A stretch of DNA of 64,000 nucleotides from DATIUV01 sp049322755 (GTDB lineage Bacteria; Pseudomonadota; Gammaproteobacteria; Burkholderiales; UBA6910), in NCBI GenBank assembly GCA_049322755.1, contig JBMOQX010000011.1, positions 1 to 64,000 of the forward strand. Reading direction: 5' to 3'. The notes beneath the pieces were generated by a model. It saw only the letters and a program-made list of their open reading frames with translations, searched no databases and was not told where the DNA came from. The translations under genes were made by a program, and so were the position numbers. Of this stretch, positions 42,508 to 52,913 are shown in pieces. Position 1 is the stretch's first letter. Each line of letters opens with the position of its first letter.

Positions 42508-43822
42508 TCTTCACCTCCCCGGCGGCGGAAACGGACCACGGGAAAATCACGTTGTTGTGCTGGACGAAACCGGTGAGCGCGCGCACCTTGGCGATCTCCG
42601 CCACGGTGGGCTGCACATAGCCGGTGGAATCCACCGCGCGGCTGGCGATGGTGGCGGGGCTGCCGGTCCAGTCCCACAGGAAGCGGAAGCGGGTCAGGCA
42701 CTTGTCCATCACCGGCTCTTCCAGCTTGGCCTCCTTCCAGGTCTTGCCGTTGTCGGTGGTGACGTCCACGGCGGTGATCTTGCCGCGCCCCGACCAGGCG
42801 AACCCCACCAGCTCGTACTTGCCGGGGCCCTTGAGCTTCATGCCCGCGGACGGGTTGGTGATGACCGACTTGCACTCCATCTCCATGCTGAACTGGCGCC
42901 ACTTGCCGCCCGGCATCGGGTCGGTGTAGCGCGCGGTCTCGCTGCGGAAATGCCACGGCTGGTCCGACACCTTGATGCGGCGCAACCATTTGACGCTGGT
43001 GTTGCCTTCCCAGCCGGGAATGAACGCCCGCAATGGATAGCCGTTCTCCGGCCGCAGCATTTCGCCGCCCTGGCCATAGACGATCAGCACGTCTTCCATG
43101 CACTTCTCGATCGGGATCGAGCGTGTGTGGGCGGAGCCGTCGGCGCCCTCGAACAGCAGCCACTTGGCGCCGGCCTCGAGGCCCGCCTCGTCCAGCAGCC
43201 AGGCCACCGGGATCCCGGTCCACTGGGAGCACGAGAGCAGGCCGTGGCTCTGCTGCACGCTGGGGGAGGCAGCCTTGATCCAGTCGGTGAGGCCGTTGCC
43301 CGAGCACTCCAGGAAGTGGAACTTGGACACCGACGGGTAGCGCAGCAGGTCGTCCATGCCGAACTGCAACGGGCGCTTCACCATGCCGTGGATCACCAGC
43401 CGGTGGGTCTTGGGGTCGATGTCCGGGGTGCCCGCGTGGTGGCGCTCGAACACCACCCCGTTGGGCGTGATGATGCCCTGCTGGAGATGGAGCGGCGTCA
43501 TGCTCCAGTCGGAGAAGTTCTGCCGGTTCTTGAACACCGAGCTCCGCTCGCGAAAGAAGTGGGCCTCGTACTTCGACGGCATCCCGTACATTTCCTGCGG
43601 GATCGGCCGGCCCATCGACTGGTTGCTGGGCGGGATCGGCAGCGCCGCGCTGGCGACGCCGGTGCCGACCGCACCGGTGGCGAAGGCGGAACCCGCTACC
43701 GCCAAGCCCTGCCGCAGGAAACTTCGTCGGCTTTCCGAACGCGCCGCTGAGTCGGCGTCGCGCGGGTCGTACGGATGCTCTCCGGTGCGCCGGGAAGCGG
43801 CGGGCGCAGTGCGCTTGGGCAT
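42494..43822 (-). CDS. soxC: molybdopterin sulfite/sulfane dehydrogenase, SoxC-like
   Basis: A 442-residue periplasmic molybdoenzyme of the sulfite oxidase family. The twin-Arg signal is ESRRSFLRQGLAVAGSAFA (Arg32-Arg33). The molybdenum Cys is C173 in HFLECSGNG; the dimerisation domain (about 310-430) starts near SAGMKLKGPGKYELVGFAWS. It oxidises sulfite, or sulfane in the Sox complex, passing electrons to the cytochrome encoded next. No soxXYZAB is present in the window, so sulfite is the more likely substrate here. A sigma-54 promoter and two activator repeats lie upstream. Confidence 0.92.
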   Translation of the reverse strand: MPKRTAPAASRRTGEHPYDPRDADSAARSESRRSFLRQGLAVAGSAFATGAVGTGVASAALPIPPSNQSMGRPIPQEMYGMPSKYEAHFFRERSSVFKNRQNFSDWSMTPLHLQQGIITPNGVVFERHHAGTPDIDPKTHRLVIHGMVKRPLQFGMDDLLRYPSVSKFHFLECSGNGLTDWIKAASPSVQQSHGLLSCSQWTGIPVAWLLDEAGLEAGAKWLLFEGADGSAHTRSIPIEKCMEDVLIVYGQGGEMLRPENGYPLRAFIPGWEGNTSVKWLRRIKVSDQPWHFRSETARYTDPMPGGKWRQFSMEMECKSVITNPSAGMKLKGPGKYELVGFAWSGRGKITAVDVTTDNGKTWKEAKLEEPVMDKCLTRFRFLWDWTGSPATIASRAVDSTGYVQPTVAEIAKVRALTGFVQHNNVIFPWSVSAAGEVKNAIA

Positions 43823-43925
43823 GGCAGAACCTCCTCTCGTGGTGCGTCGTTATGGTGGCGCCGCGCCGCGTCGGCACGCCGCCTTCTTCGCAGTTTTTCC
43901 ACGGGAACGCGTACGCACGACGCGC

Positions 43926-43940
43926 GTTTCCCCGCGAAAC
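43926..43940. promoter_or_regulatory. GTTTCS-N3-SGAAAC site in the soxC leader
   Basis: GTTTCC-CCG-CGAAAC, a 15-bp inverted repeat. It lies just downstream of the sigma-54 element, in the untranslated leader, which is unusual for an enhancer; it may add local binding or belong to another promoter. Confidence 0.6.
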
Positions 43941-43955
43941 TGGCACTCTGATTTA

Positions 43956-43972
43956 AGCATAGCCCGTGCCGT
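43956..43972 (-). promoter_or_regulatory. sigma-54 promoter of the soxC-like operon
   Basis: On the minus strand, ACGGCACG-GGCT-ATGCT has GG-N10-GC spacing and a GGCACG/ATGCT match to the -24/-12 consensus. It lies about 135 bases before the start codon. Confidence 0.65.
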
Positions 43973-44055
43973 ACGCCCGCGGCGTCGTAACGCTCTATCG
44001 GCTAAGGAGAATCTGTCGGGAAGACGGTGGCGTGACGGGAGGAGGCGCGCCCACA

Positions 44056-44070
44056 GTTTCGCGCCGAAAC
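44056..44070. promoter_or_regulatory. GTTTCS-N3-SGAAAC activator site upstream of soxC promoter
   Basis: GTTTCG-CGC-CGAAAC, a perfect inverted repeat 85-115 bases upstream of the sigma-54 element, the usual enhancer distance. Confidence 0.65.
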
Positions 44071-44202
44071 GCTTTCGACGCGTATCGCGTTGCGCTTGGA
44101 AACGGCAATGGCAAATCGCCCCCGCGGGAGGCGGGGGGAACGGCGCAACACGACACCCGCACCGCCCTTGCCGCGGACGATGCGGTCATGGCGAGAAACC
44201 GC

Positions 44203-44403
44203 TTACAGCCGGTTCGCCGGCGTGCGGGAAACGCCTTCCGCCCAGGGGCAGTCGGCGCACAAATCCGGACCCGGGCAGAGGCCCTGGCGGTGGGCCAGGC
44301 AGCTACCCCGGTCGTGGCCGAGGCGTGCTGCCAGCGTGGGCTGATCGAAACCCGGCGGCAGCGGTGTCGCCCAGCCGATCAGTCTTTTAAGTGGGGAGTC
44401 CAT
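44203..44403 (-). CDS. small Cys-rich protein
   Basis: A 66-residue protein with the cluster CLAHRQGLCPGPDLCADC (four Cys and a His), suggesting a zinc or iron-sulfur site. A strong ribosome site, CGGAGGTGG, precedes the ATG at 44403, which argues strongly for translation. It has no signal peptide. I do not recognise the family. It lies between the metF-like gene and the sulfite dehydrogenase on the same strand. Confidence 0.7.
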   Translation of the reverse strand: MDSPLKRLIGWATPLPPGFDQPTLAARLGHDRGSCLAHRQGLCPGPDLCADCPWAEGVSRTPANRL

Positions 44404-44574
44404 AAACCACCTCCGAGGAAAACGACGTGGACATGAACAGGATAGCGGGCGCCGAAAAGCGCGCCTTGATGCCGATCAAATTCTGTTAAGGGCGGGAGGT
44501 CGGCGGCGTGGCGGGACCGGACGGCGGGGATCTGGCAGGCCGAGATCTGCATGCCCCGCGCGCGCCGGCCCGCC

Positions 44575-45537
44575 TCAGGAGCTGTAACCGTGCGAGCCCC
44601 GGTACTGCTGCACCAGCGCCTCGAGCGAATGGAACAGGTCGACGGACGCGTCGATCTCGTCCTTGTTGATCGCCACGCTCTCGACGTTCACGCCCAGCGG
44701 CACGTCGGCGTAGTCCTCGTGGGCGAGGATCTCGCGGAGGTTGGCGCGGCAGATCTCTACCGACATCGCCAGCGGCGACTTCGCCGTGAGGATCGCCCGC
44801 TCGGTGGCCTTGGGCACCGCGATGCCGAGCCACTTGATGAAGGTCATGGTCTTCTCGCGCCCGCAGGGCGTGAAGGTAAGAATCACCCGGTTGGGCTTGA
44901 CGCCGGCTTCGCGGCACTCACGCGCGTAGTCCGTCAGCATGCGCACGGTGGGCTCGGTGTGGTAGACCGCCTGCGAGATGAAGAAGCGGCAGCCGTGGCG
45001 CGCCTTCTCCAGCATGCGCTGGCTTTCGCTGACCCCTTCGCCGTGGCGTTCGGCGATGGCGACGCCGCCGAGCATGAAACCGGCCGGATGCGACGACGCG
45101 ATCTCCAGCGCCTGGAGCAGCGACAGCGCGTCCGCGGCCGCGCCTTGCGACGTCGCCCGGCCCACCACCGATAGAAACTCGACGGCGTGGCTGCCCGCCG
45201 CCTGGTCGAGCCAGGCGCGCCAGGCGGCTTCGTTCATCTGGCCGATGCACTTGTAGGTGACGGCCGCTCTGCCGGTGAGCGAGCGCAGCAGCGCGGAATA
45301 GTCCCGCGGGTCCACGGTGCGCATGAACGGAAACGGGCGCGGGGATGCCGCCCGCCCGCTCTCGTCCTGGATGTCGTAGACCACCACCCCGTCGAGGGGC
45401 AGATCCCTGATTCGTTCGTGCAGCTTGGACGCGGCCGATTGCACCACCTCGTCGGTGGCGCCCTCGCGCGGCGGCGTGGTGCCGTAAAGGCGGACCCAGT
45501 GGCTGCGGTCCGCCAGCTTGGAGCGCAAATCGTTCAT
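44575..45537 (-). CDS. methylenetetrahydrofolate reductase-like protein
   Basis: A 320-residue TIM-barrel protein of the MetF family in the broad sense: VVVYDIQDESGR in place of a usual N-terminal barrel strand, CRFFISQAVYHTEPTVRMLTD corresponding to the FAD/folate-side helix, and GVKPNRVILTFTPCG. Several standard MetF motifs are poorly matched, so it may be an atypical reductase like the distantly related actinobacterial type. It follows ahcY by 230 bases on the same strand; AhcY and MetF act in the methyl cycle. Confidence 0.75.
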   Translation of the reverse strand: MNDLRSKLADRSHWVRLYGTTPPREGATDEVVQSAASKLHERIRDLPLDGVVVYDIQDESGRAASPRPFPFMRTVDPRDYSALLRSLTGRAAVTYKCIGQMNEAAWRAWLDQAAGSHAVEFLSVVGRATSQGAAADALSLLQALEIASSHPAGFMLGGVAIAERHGEGVSESQRMLEKARHGCRFFISQAVYHTEPTVRMLTDYARECREAGVKPNRVILTFTPCGREKTMTFIKWLGIAVPKATERAILTAKSPLAMSVEICRANLREILAHEDYADVPLGVNVESVAINKDEIDASVDLFHSLEALVQQYRGSHGYSS

Positions 45538-45767
45538 CGGTTTGATCCCGTGCAGGTGCGGCGGCGCCCGTGGGCGCGCCGCGCAATCGGCCGTGACGGC
45601 GGCGCCGGCCAGCCGGCGCACGCTGCCTCCGCTACCATCCGTCGACGTTACTCGTGCCGGGCGGCCCGCCGTCCGCCGCAGCGGACACGCGGATTCCCGC
45701 CCTTCGCCGTGCCCCCGCGTTGACCGGCGCGCAAGCGTCCGGTCGAACGCGGCAGCCCGCGCGGCGG

Positions 45768-47183
<1,416 letters not shown>

Positions 47184-47290
47184 GTCACTCTCCGTGGAAA
47201 GGTAGGCGCCGTTCACTCGACCGTGGGCCTCCCGAGCCTCACCCGCGCTGCCTTGCGGCAGGGGGCTGCAGCGCCTCTCGGGCGGACCAC

Positions 47291-47331
47291 AAAGAAAAAG
47301 CGCTCGCACCTCGGTGAAGAGATGCGAGCGC
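47291..47331 (-). terminator. riboswitch expression-platform terminator before ahcY
   Basis: On the minus strand GCGCTCGCA (47331-47323) pairs with TGCGAGCGC (47308-47300), with a 14-base loop, followed by TTTTTCTTT. The first strand is also part of the SAH aptamer, so aptamer and terminator cannot form together. Confidence 0.85.
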
Positions 47332-47395
47332 CGTTGTTCGTTCCTGAGCCTGGCCGCGGTCCCGGGGACCTAGCGGCTGCAACGCTCCTCAGGTG
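47323..47395 (-). promoter_or_regulatory. S-adenosylhomocysteine (SAH) riboswitch
   Basis: On the minus strand the three conserved blocks of the SAH aptamer appear in order: GAGGAGCGTTGCAGC (47391-47377), CCAGGCTCAGGAACG (47353-47339) and AACGGCGCTCGCA (47335-47323). The class occurs upstream of ahcY in beta- and gammaproteobacteria and turns genes on when SAH is high. Here the third block overlaps a terminator stem, giving a transcriptional ON switch. Confidence 0.92.
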
Positions 47396-47442
47396 GGCGA
47401 GATTATAGCCGATGTCCGGCCCGGAAAGGAACCGGCGGGAGG

Positions 47443-48780
47443 TCAAACGTGTTCGCGCCGGATTTTCGGTACCTCCGCGGCGTGCCGCAGCAGCTGCCGG
47501 GCCTGCTGGTCGACGAACACCAGCACCAGTTCCAGAAACTGTCGTTCCTCACCCGTGTATCCGCTCCAGGACGCGACGCCGCGCGCGCTTTTGGATGCAG
47601 GCTCGGCTAGCCGTTGCATCTCGCGGGCCATCAGTCGGGCGTTGATGCCGCACCGATGGGCGAAGTCCGCCCAGTCGTACGGGCGGACCTCCTGGATCGC
47701 GAACGTATCTCCGATGGCCATGGCGAGGTCGGTCTCGAAGTGATCGTAGGCATTGACGGCCACCAGATCGTAGGCGGGGGCCAGCGTGAGACCGTATGGA
47801 CGCACGAAGAAACTGATGTTCTTTCCATGGGCGTCGCTGTTGCCGATCAGGTACTGGAACAATGCCCAGCGCAGGAGCTTCAAGCGCGTGGCCGCCCTGG
47901 ACGCCGTGAGCTCGGTCAATCCGAACAGCCTCGGGTAGCTCGCTCCGTCGCGAATATGCGCGACGTCGCGGCCTGATCCCAGGTGACGCTCGTACTTGTA
48001 ACCCGGGCCGAGGTCGAGCGCTTGGCAGCCATCAATTAGATGGGTCTTGATGACCGCGCCTTCGTGTACTTGTCGGTCGAATCGTTCGACCAACAGAATC
48101 GGCTCGGGAACGCGCATGATCTCCACCGGTGCAGCCGGAATGCCGAGCTCGGCCGCGAGACGCATGCAGAAATGCTCGTTGGCAATCAGAAAGGGAGTGC
48201 GTTCACCGCGGGGCGCCGGCTTGAGGATATGCGTCGACGCCAGGCGGCCCTCGACCAGGAAGAGCTCGCCTTCCGGGTCGCGGTAAACGGCGATCTTGTC
48301 CTGCAGGCCGGCGATCGATATCCGAACTTTGCCGTCCCAGACGCTGAACGGAACCTCGGAGCGCTCGCGGATACGCTGCGACAGTTCCGCCGCAGTGATC
48401 GGTCGCTCCCGGTCCTCCACGTCGTCGGGCGACGCATCGGCCGGCAGCAGGCTGATCGCGCCCGATGTCTCGCGCCCAATAGCGCGCATGAGTCCCATCA
48501 GGTTGCTCTTGGAAACCTTGGACGCGCGCGCGGCGTCGTCCAAGGCCTCCCCCTCAGGCAGCAGGTTCGCAAAGAACCGGCGTACTTTTGCGGAGTGAAA
48601 TGCGTCCGTTTCCTTTGCGTCGCGCGCGAAACCCAACGGCGGGGAAAGCGGATAGCCATCCGGGTCGGAAGCCCAGTCGTTCGCGTAGTGGAAAGCGAAC
48701 AGGCCTTGTTCGTTGTCATACGCCAGCGTCCCGATCCGGCGACGGCCTATCCACGCGCCCAGGGCTTGAGCGGCCTTCAT
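47443..48780 (-). CDS. hipA: HipA-family toxin kinase
   Basis: A 445-residue Ser/Thr kinase toxin with HipA_N (about 10-110) and HipA_C domains. Catalytic parts are seen in SIAGLQDKIAVY (the ATP-binding loop), YLIGNSDAHGKNISFF (catalytic loop Asp) and APAYDLVAVNAYDHF. HipA kinases act on tRNA synthetases and cause dormancy. It overlaps the upstream hipB by four bases. Length is normal and the reading frame intact. Confidence 0.93.
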   Translation of the reverse strand: MKAAQALGAWIGRRRIGTLAYDNEQGLFAFHYANDWASDPDGYPLSPPLGFARDAKETDAFHSAKVRRFFANLLPEGEALDDAARASKVSKSNLMGLMRAIGRETSGAISLLPADASPDDVEDRERPITAAELSQRIRERSEVPFSVWDGKVRISIAGLQDKIAVYRDPEGELFLVEGRLASTHILKPAPRGERTPFLIANEHFCMRLAAELGIPAAPVEIMRVPEPILLVERFDRQVHEGAVIKTHLIDGCQALDLGPGYKYERHLGSGRDVAHIRDGASYPRLFGLTELTASRAATRLKLLRWALFQYLIGNSDAHGKNISFFVRPYGLTLAPAYDLVAVNAYDHFETDLAMAIGDTFAIQEVRPYDWADFAHRCGINARLMAREMQRLAEPASKSARGVASWSGYTGEERQFLELVLVFVDQQARQLLRHAAEVPKIRREHV

Positions 48781-49082
48781 TCGTTATCTCCCGCCTGCGC
48801 CTTGCCTAACGCCGTTCGCAAATCCGGCATTTGCTGTTTCGGGATTGCGAGGAGGGCGAGCCCAAGTTCATTGGCGACTTTCAGGGCAAGGTCGAAGCGT
48901 GCCGCGCGTTTGCCGGTTTCCAGATCGGAGAGCATCTGGACCGTTACGCCGCAGAGCGCCGCGGCGTCATCGATCCGCAAGTTGAGCTGCGTGCGCCGAT
49001 TGCGAACCCATGCGCCGAGGTTGGCGACGGAGCGCAGTTCGAAGCTCTGTGGCGTGGGTGAGATGACGATTCGGCGGGCCAT
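48777..49082 (-). CDS. hipB: HipB-family antitoxin, XRE-type HTH
   Basis: A 101-residue HTH protein with LGAWVRNRRTQLNLRIDDAA, the recognition region CGVTVQMLSDLETGKRAAR and a hydrophobic tail, the size and form of HipB. It binds its own operator and HipA. Its ATG at 49082 lies within the first of three operator-like repeats that continue upstream. Confidence 0.92.
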   Translation of the reverse strand: MARRIVISPTPQSFELRSVANLGAWVRNRRTQLNLRIDDAAALCGVTVQMLSDLETGKRAARFDLALKVANELGLALLAIPKQQMPDLRTALGKAQAGDNE

Positions 49083-49202
49083 AGTTTCTCCTTTCTTAGA
49101 AACTATGCCCTCCCAAACACCACGATGTCAATAATTTCTAAAATATCAGAAACTAATGCTGACTCGCCTCCCGGCCGGCATTTATTTCTGAAAAATTAGA
49201 AA
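49082..49202. promoter_or_regulatory. three HipB-type operators with exact 50-base spacing
   Basis: TTTCT-N8-AGAAA occurs at 49085-49102 (extended to TAGTTTCT-N8-AGAAACTA over 49082-49105), 49135-49152 and 49185-49202. The left half-sites start at 49085, 49135 and 49185, so the three palindromes lie on the same face of the helix about every five turns. The stretch is far more AT-rich than its surroundings and carries the promoter of hipBA. Confidence 0.88.
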
Positions 49203-49331
49203 CATTTATCTCCCTCTTCCCAGCCTAAGGATGGCCTGCCCGAGGCCGCGAGATTCCGCCAGATGCCGGCGCTCTCGTGGTTCGGCACTCATTGTGCGGG
49301 GTACCATTCGGCAACTCTTCAGCGCTGCTCA

Positions 49332-52300
49332 GTGCAAAAACAGACCGAGGACCGCTTGACGTCGAGCCTGCCCGCCATCGACGCCTTCTTCGCCCGCTGG
49401 GAGGCCGCCTCGGGCTCCGAGCGGGCGAACTACCAGCTCTTTCTCACCGAGCTGTGCGCGCTGCTCGACCTGCCCACGCCCGACCCGGCGCAGGAGGTCA
49501 CCCGCGATAACGCCTATGTCTTCGAGCGCCGCGTCACCTTCCGCCACGGCGACGGCACCGAATCCCACGGGTTCATCGACTGCTACCGGCGCGGCGCCTT
49601 CGTGCTGGAGGCCAAGAAGCTGCGCGCCGACGGCAAGGCGTTCGACGACGCCATGCTGCGCGCCCGCGGCCAGGCCGAGCAGTACGCCCGCGCGCTGCCC
49701 GCCGCCGAGGGCAGCCCGCCGTTCCTGGTAGTGGCGGACGTCGGCAACGCCATCGAGCTGTATTCGGAGTTCACGCGCTCCGGCGCCACCTACACGCCGT
49801 TTCCCGACCCGCGCTCCCACCGCATCCGCCTCGCCGACCTGCGCAACGAAGCCGTGCGCGATCGGCTGCGCCAGGTGTGGCTCGACCCGTTGGCACTGGA
49901 CCCGAGCCGGCACGCGGCCCGCGTTACCCGCGAGATCGCCGTGCAGCTGGCGCAGATCGCCCGCGCGCTGGAGGCGGCCGGCCACGCCCCGGAGCTGGTG
50001 GCGGGCTTCCTCACGCGCAGCCTGTTCACCATGTTCGCCGAGGACGTGGGGCTGCTGCCCAAGCGCGCCTTCCTCGACCTGCTGGAGACGCTCCAGGACC
50101 GGCCGGAGCAATTCGTCCCGCTGGTGGGCGAGCTGTGGCGGGCGATGGACGAAGGCCGCTTCTCGGTCGCGATCCGCACCGACGTGCTGCGCTTCAACGG
50201 CAAGATCTTCAAGGAGTCCCACGTCCTGCCGCTCAACCGCGACCAGATCGGCCTGCTGCTAACGGCGGCGAAGTTCAACTGGCGCGAGGTGGAGCCCGCC
50301 ATCTTCGGCACGCTGCTGGAGCGGAGCGCGCCCTGTCGCCCGAGGAGCGCCACAAGCTGGGCGCCCACTACACGCCGCGCGCCTACGTCGAGCGGCTGGT
50401 GCTGCCCACCGTGATCGAGCCGCTGCGCGCCGACTGGAAGAACGTGCAGGCGGCGGCGCTGCTGCTGGCGGAGGAGGGCAAGCTCCCGGAGGCGCGGGCG
50501 CTGCTGCACGACTTCCATCACCGGCTCTGCGAGGTGAAGGTGCTGGACCCCGCCTGCGGCTCCGGCAATTTTCTGTACGTGACGCTGGAGCACCTGAAGC
50601 GACTGGAAGGCGAGGTATTCAACCAGCTTGACGCCCTCGGCGACACCTAGGGCCGGCTGGAGACCGAGGGCGTCACCGTCGACCCGCACCAGCTGCTCGG
50701 CATCGAGATCAACCCGCGCGCCGCCGCCATCGCCGAGCTGGTGCTGTGGATCGGCTACCTGCAGTGGCACTTCCGCACCCGCGGCCAGGTGCTGCCGCCG
50801 CAGCCCGTGATCAAGGACTTCCACAACATCGAGTGCCGCGACGCGGTGCTGGCCTACGACCGCGTCGAGTACGTCACCGACGAGCGCGGCGTGCCGGTGT
50901 CGCGCTGGGATGGCAGGACGTACAGGAAGCACCCCGTCACCGGCGAGGACGTCCCCGACGACACCGCCCGCGTGCCGCTGGAGCGCTACGTGAATCCGCG
51001 CAAGGCCGAGTGGCCGCAGGCGGATTTCGTGGTGGGGAATCCGCCGTTTATCGGCTCCAAGCGGATGCGCGAAGTGCTCGGCGACGGATACGTTGACGCA
51101 ATACAGGAAGCGTGGCCGGAGATTCCCCAAGCGACCGACTTCGTGGTGCGGTGGTGGCACCACGCAGCGTTGCTGGTACGGCAAGGTGCGGTGCGGCGCT
51201 TTGGACTGATCGCCACCAACAGTCTGCGCCAGGCTATACACGCCGAGCGATCGAGCCCCACCTGTCCGGCGACCCGCCGCTGTCACTGGTGTTCGCAGTT
51301 CCCGATCATCCCTGGGTCGATTCGGCGGACGGTGCAGCGGTTCGAATCTCCATGACGTGCGGGGAAAGGGGGTTGGTCCAAGGCCGACTCGTGACCGTTG
51401 CGGCCGAAATCGAAGAAAGTGCGGTCGAAGCGGACGACCTCGTCGCCCTCATGACCAGCTGGACGGGAAGGATACTGCCAGATCTGTCGATCGGCGCCGA
51501 CGTTGCCGGCGCCGTGGCGCTGCGGGCGAACGAGCGCCTGTGTTCGGTAGGAATGAAGACAATCGGCGACGCGTTCCAGATTGACGGGAGCACTGCCCGC
51601 AAACTGGGGCTGGGCGAGGCCCCCGGAGCCGAGAAGATCATCCGCCGCTACTTGAATGGCCGGGACCTCGCTTCGGCCCCGCGCGGCGTCTATGTCATTG
51701 ATCTGTTCGGCGTTTCCGAAACCGACGTGCGGGGAAATTTTCCGGCCGTCTATCAGCACCTGCTTACGCGAGCCAAGCCGGAGCGCGATCACAACCGGAA
51801 CAGGATTTTTCGCGACTTCTGGTGGGTGATCGGCCATCCCCGTCCGCAGTTTCGGGCATCGACGATCGGGCTGCGACGTTACGTGGCTACCATCGAGACA
51901 TCCAAGCACCGGTTCCTTACGTTCCTTCCTACCGACATCGTGCCTGACAGCACGTTGGTTACGTTTGCGCTGGACGACGCCTATTTCCTCGGTGTGCTGT
52001 CCAGCGGCGTGCACGTTGCGTGGGCGCTGGCTGCCGGCGGACGCCTCGGCGTCGGCAACGATCCTCGCTACAACAAAACGCGCTGCTTCGAGACCTTCCC
52101 GTTTCCCGCCCCAACCGACGCCCAATCTGCCCGCATCCGCGACATCGTCGAGCAGCTCGACGCCCACCGCAAGCGGCAGCAGGCGCAGCACCCCGGCTTC
52201 ACGCTCACCGGCATCTACAACGTGCTGGAGAAGCTGAAGGCTGGCGAGGCGCTCAATGCGAAGGAGAAAGCGATTCACGAGCAGGGCCTGGTGTCGGTGC

Positions 52301-52833
52301 TCAAGCAGCTCCACGACGAGCTGGATCTGGCGGTGCTGGAGGCTTACGGCTGGTCCGACCTGGCGCCGCTCATGCAGGTCGTCAACGGCAATGCCGCGCC
52401 GGCGACGGCCGGCGTCGCTACGCGGGAGGACGCCCGGCGTGCGCTGGACGACGCGTTGCTCACCCGCCTCGTTGCGCTCAACGCCGAGCGGGCAGCCGAG
52501 GAGAAGCGCGGGCTCGTGCGCTGGCTGCGGCCGGAGTTTCAGGCGCCGGGCGAGAAGCCGGCGCCGCAGCAGGTGGAAATCGAGGTGGGCGGCGAGGAGA
52601 TCGTCGCGGCCGCCGCCGAGCGCAAGCCCTGGCCCAAGGACCTGCCGGATCAGGTGCGCGGCGTGGCCGACGTGCTGACCGCCTCCCGCGCGCCGCTGTC
52701 GGAACACGCCATCGCCGCGCACTTCACCGGCCGCGGCCCCTGGAAGCGCCGCCTGCCGCAGATCGTGGAGACGCTGGTATCGCTGGGGCGCGCCCGCAAG
52801 GTGGACGGGGGCAGGGTGCTGGGGGCGGATTGA
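49332..52833 (+). pseudogene. MmeI-like type IIG/IIL restriction-modification gene, three lesions
   Basis: The parts give a protein of about 1160 residues: a nuclease domain with HGFIDCYRRGAFVLEAKKL (Asp-x-Glu-x-Lys type), a helical connector, methyltransferase motif I VLDPACGSGNFLYVTLEHL and motif IV NPPFIG, then a target-recognition and C-terminal part. Three defects break it: a tandem duplication of GGAGC (50318-50322 and 50323-50327) shifts the frame; TAG at 50651 minus 3 to 50650 interrupts the second part (consistent with CAG to TAG); and a third shift lies near 51233-51245 inside SLRQ...RRAIEPHL. Removing five bases, restoring CAG and adding one base gives a single reading frame. Start GTG 49332, or ATG 49263. 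It is probably inactive as read; sequencing error would be unlikely to cause all three. Confidence 0.85.
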
Positions 52834-52885
52834 TGGCCGGGCCTGCGAGGGTAGTTCATGACCTTTGCCTTACCCGGCGGTTCTT

Positions 52886-52913
52886 GACTGGATTCCGGCT
52901 TTCGCCGGAATGA
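52886..52913. repeat. short REP-like hairpin
   Basis: CTGGATTCCGGCTTTCGCCG followed by GAATGACG forms a small stem (ATTCCGGC/GCCGGAAT) of a kind widely dispersed in proteobacterial intergenic DNA. It follows the restriction-modification pseudogene. Confidence 0.6.

Larger units (their letters stand above)
43823..44202. other. regulatory intergenic region upstream of soxC-like operon
   Basis: The 380-base gap holds a sigma-54 promoter and two 15-bp activator repeats described separately, and the 3' trailer of the small Cys protein. No gene is visible. Confidence 0.5.

Noticed and set aside
42494..43822. Complete thiosulfate-oxidising Sox system
   Set aside because: Only SoxC-like and a cytochrome are present; soxXYZAB are absent from the window.
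50318..51245. Programmed frameshifting in the restriction-modification gene
   Set aside because: The first shift is a 5-base duplication and there is also an in-frame TAG; no slippery heptamer or pseudoknot pattern was seen, so decay is simpler.
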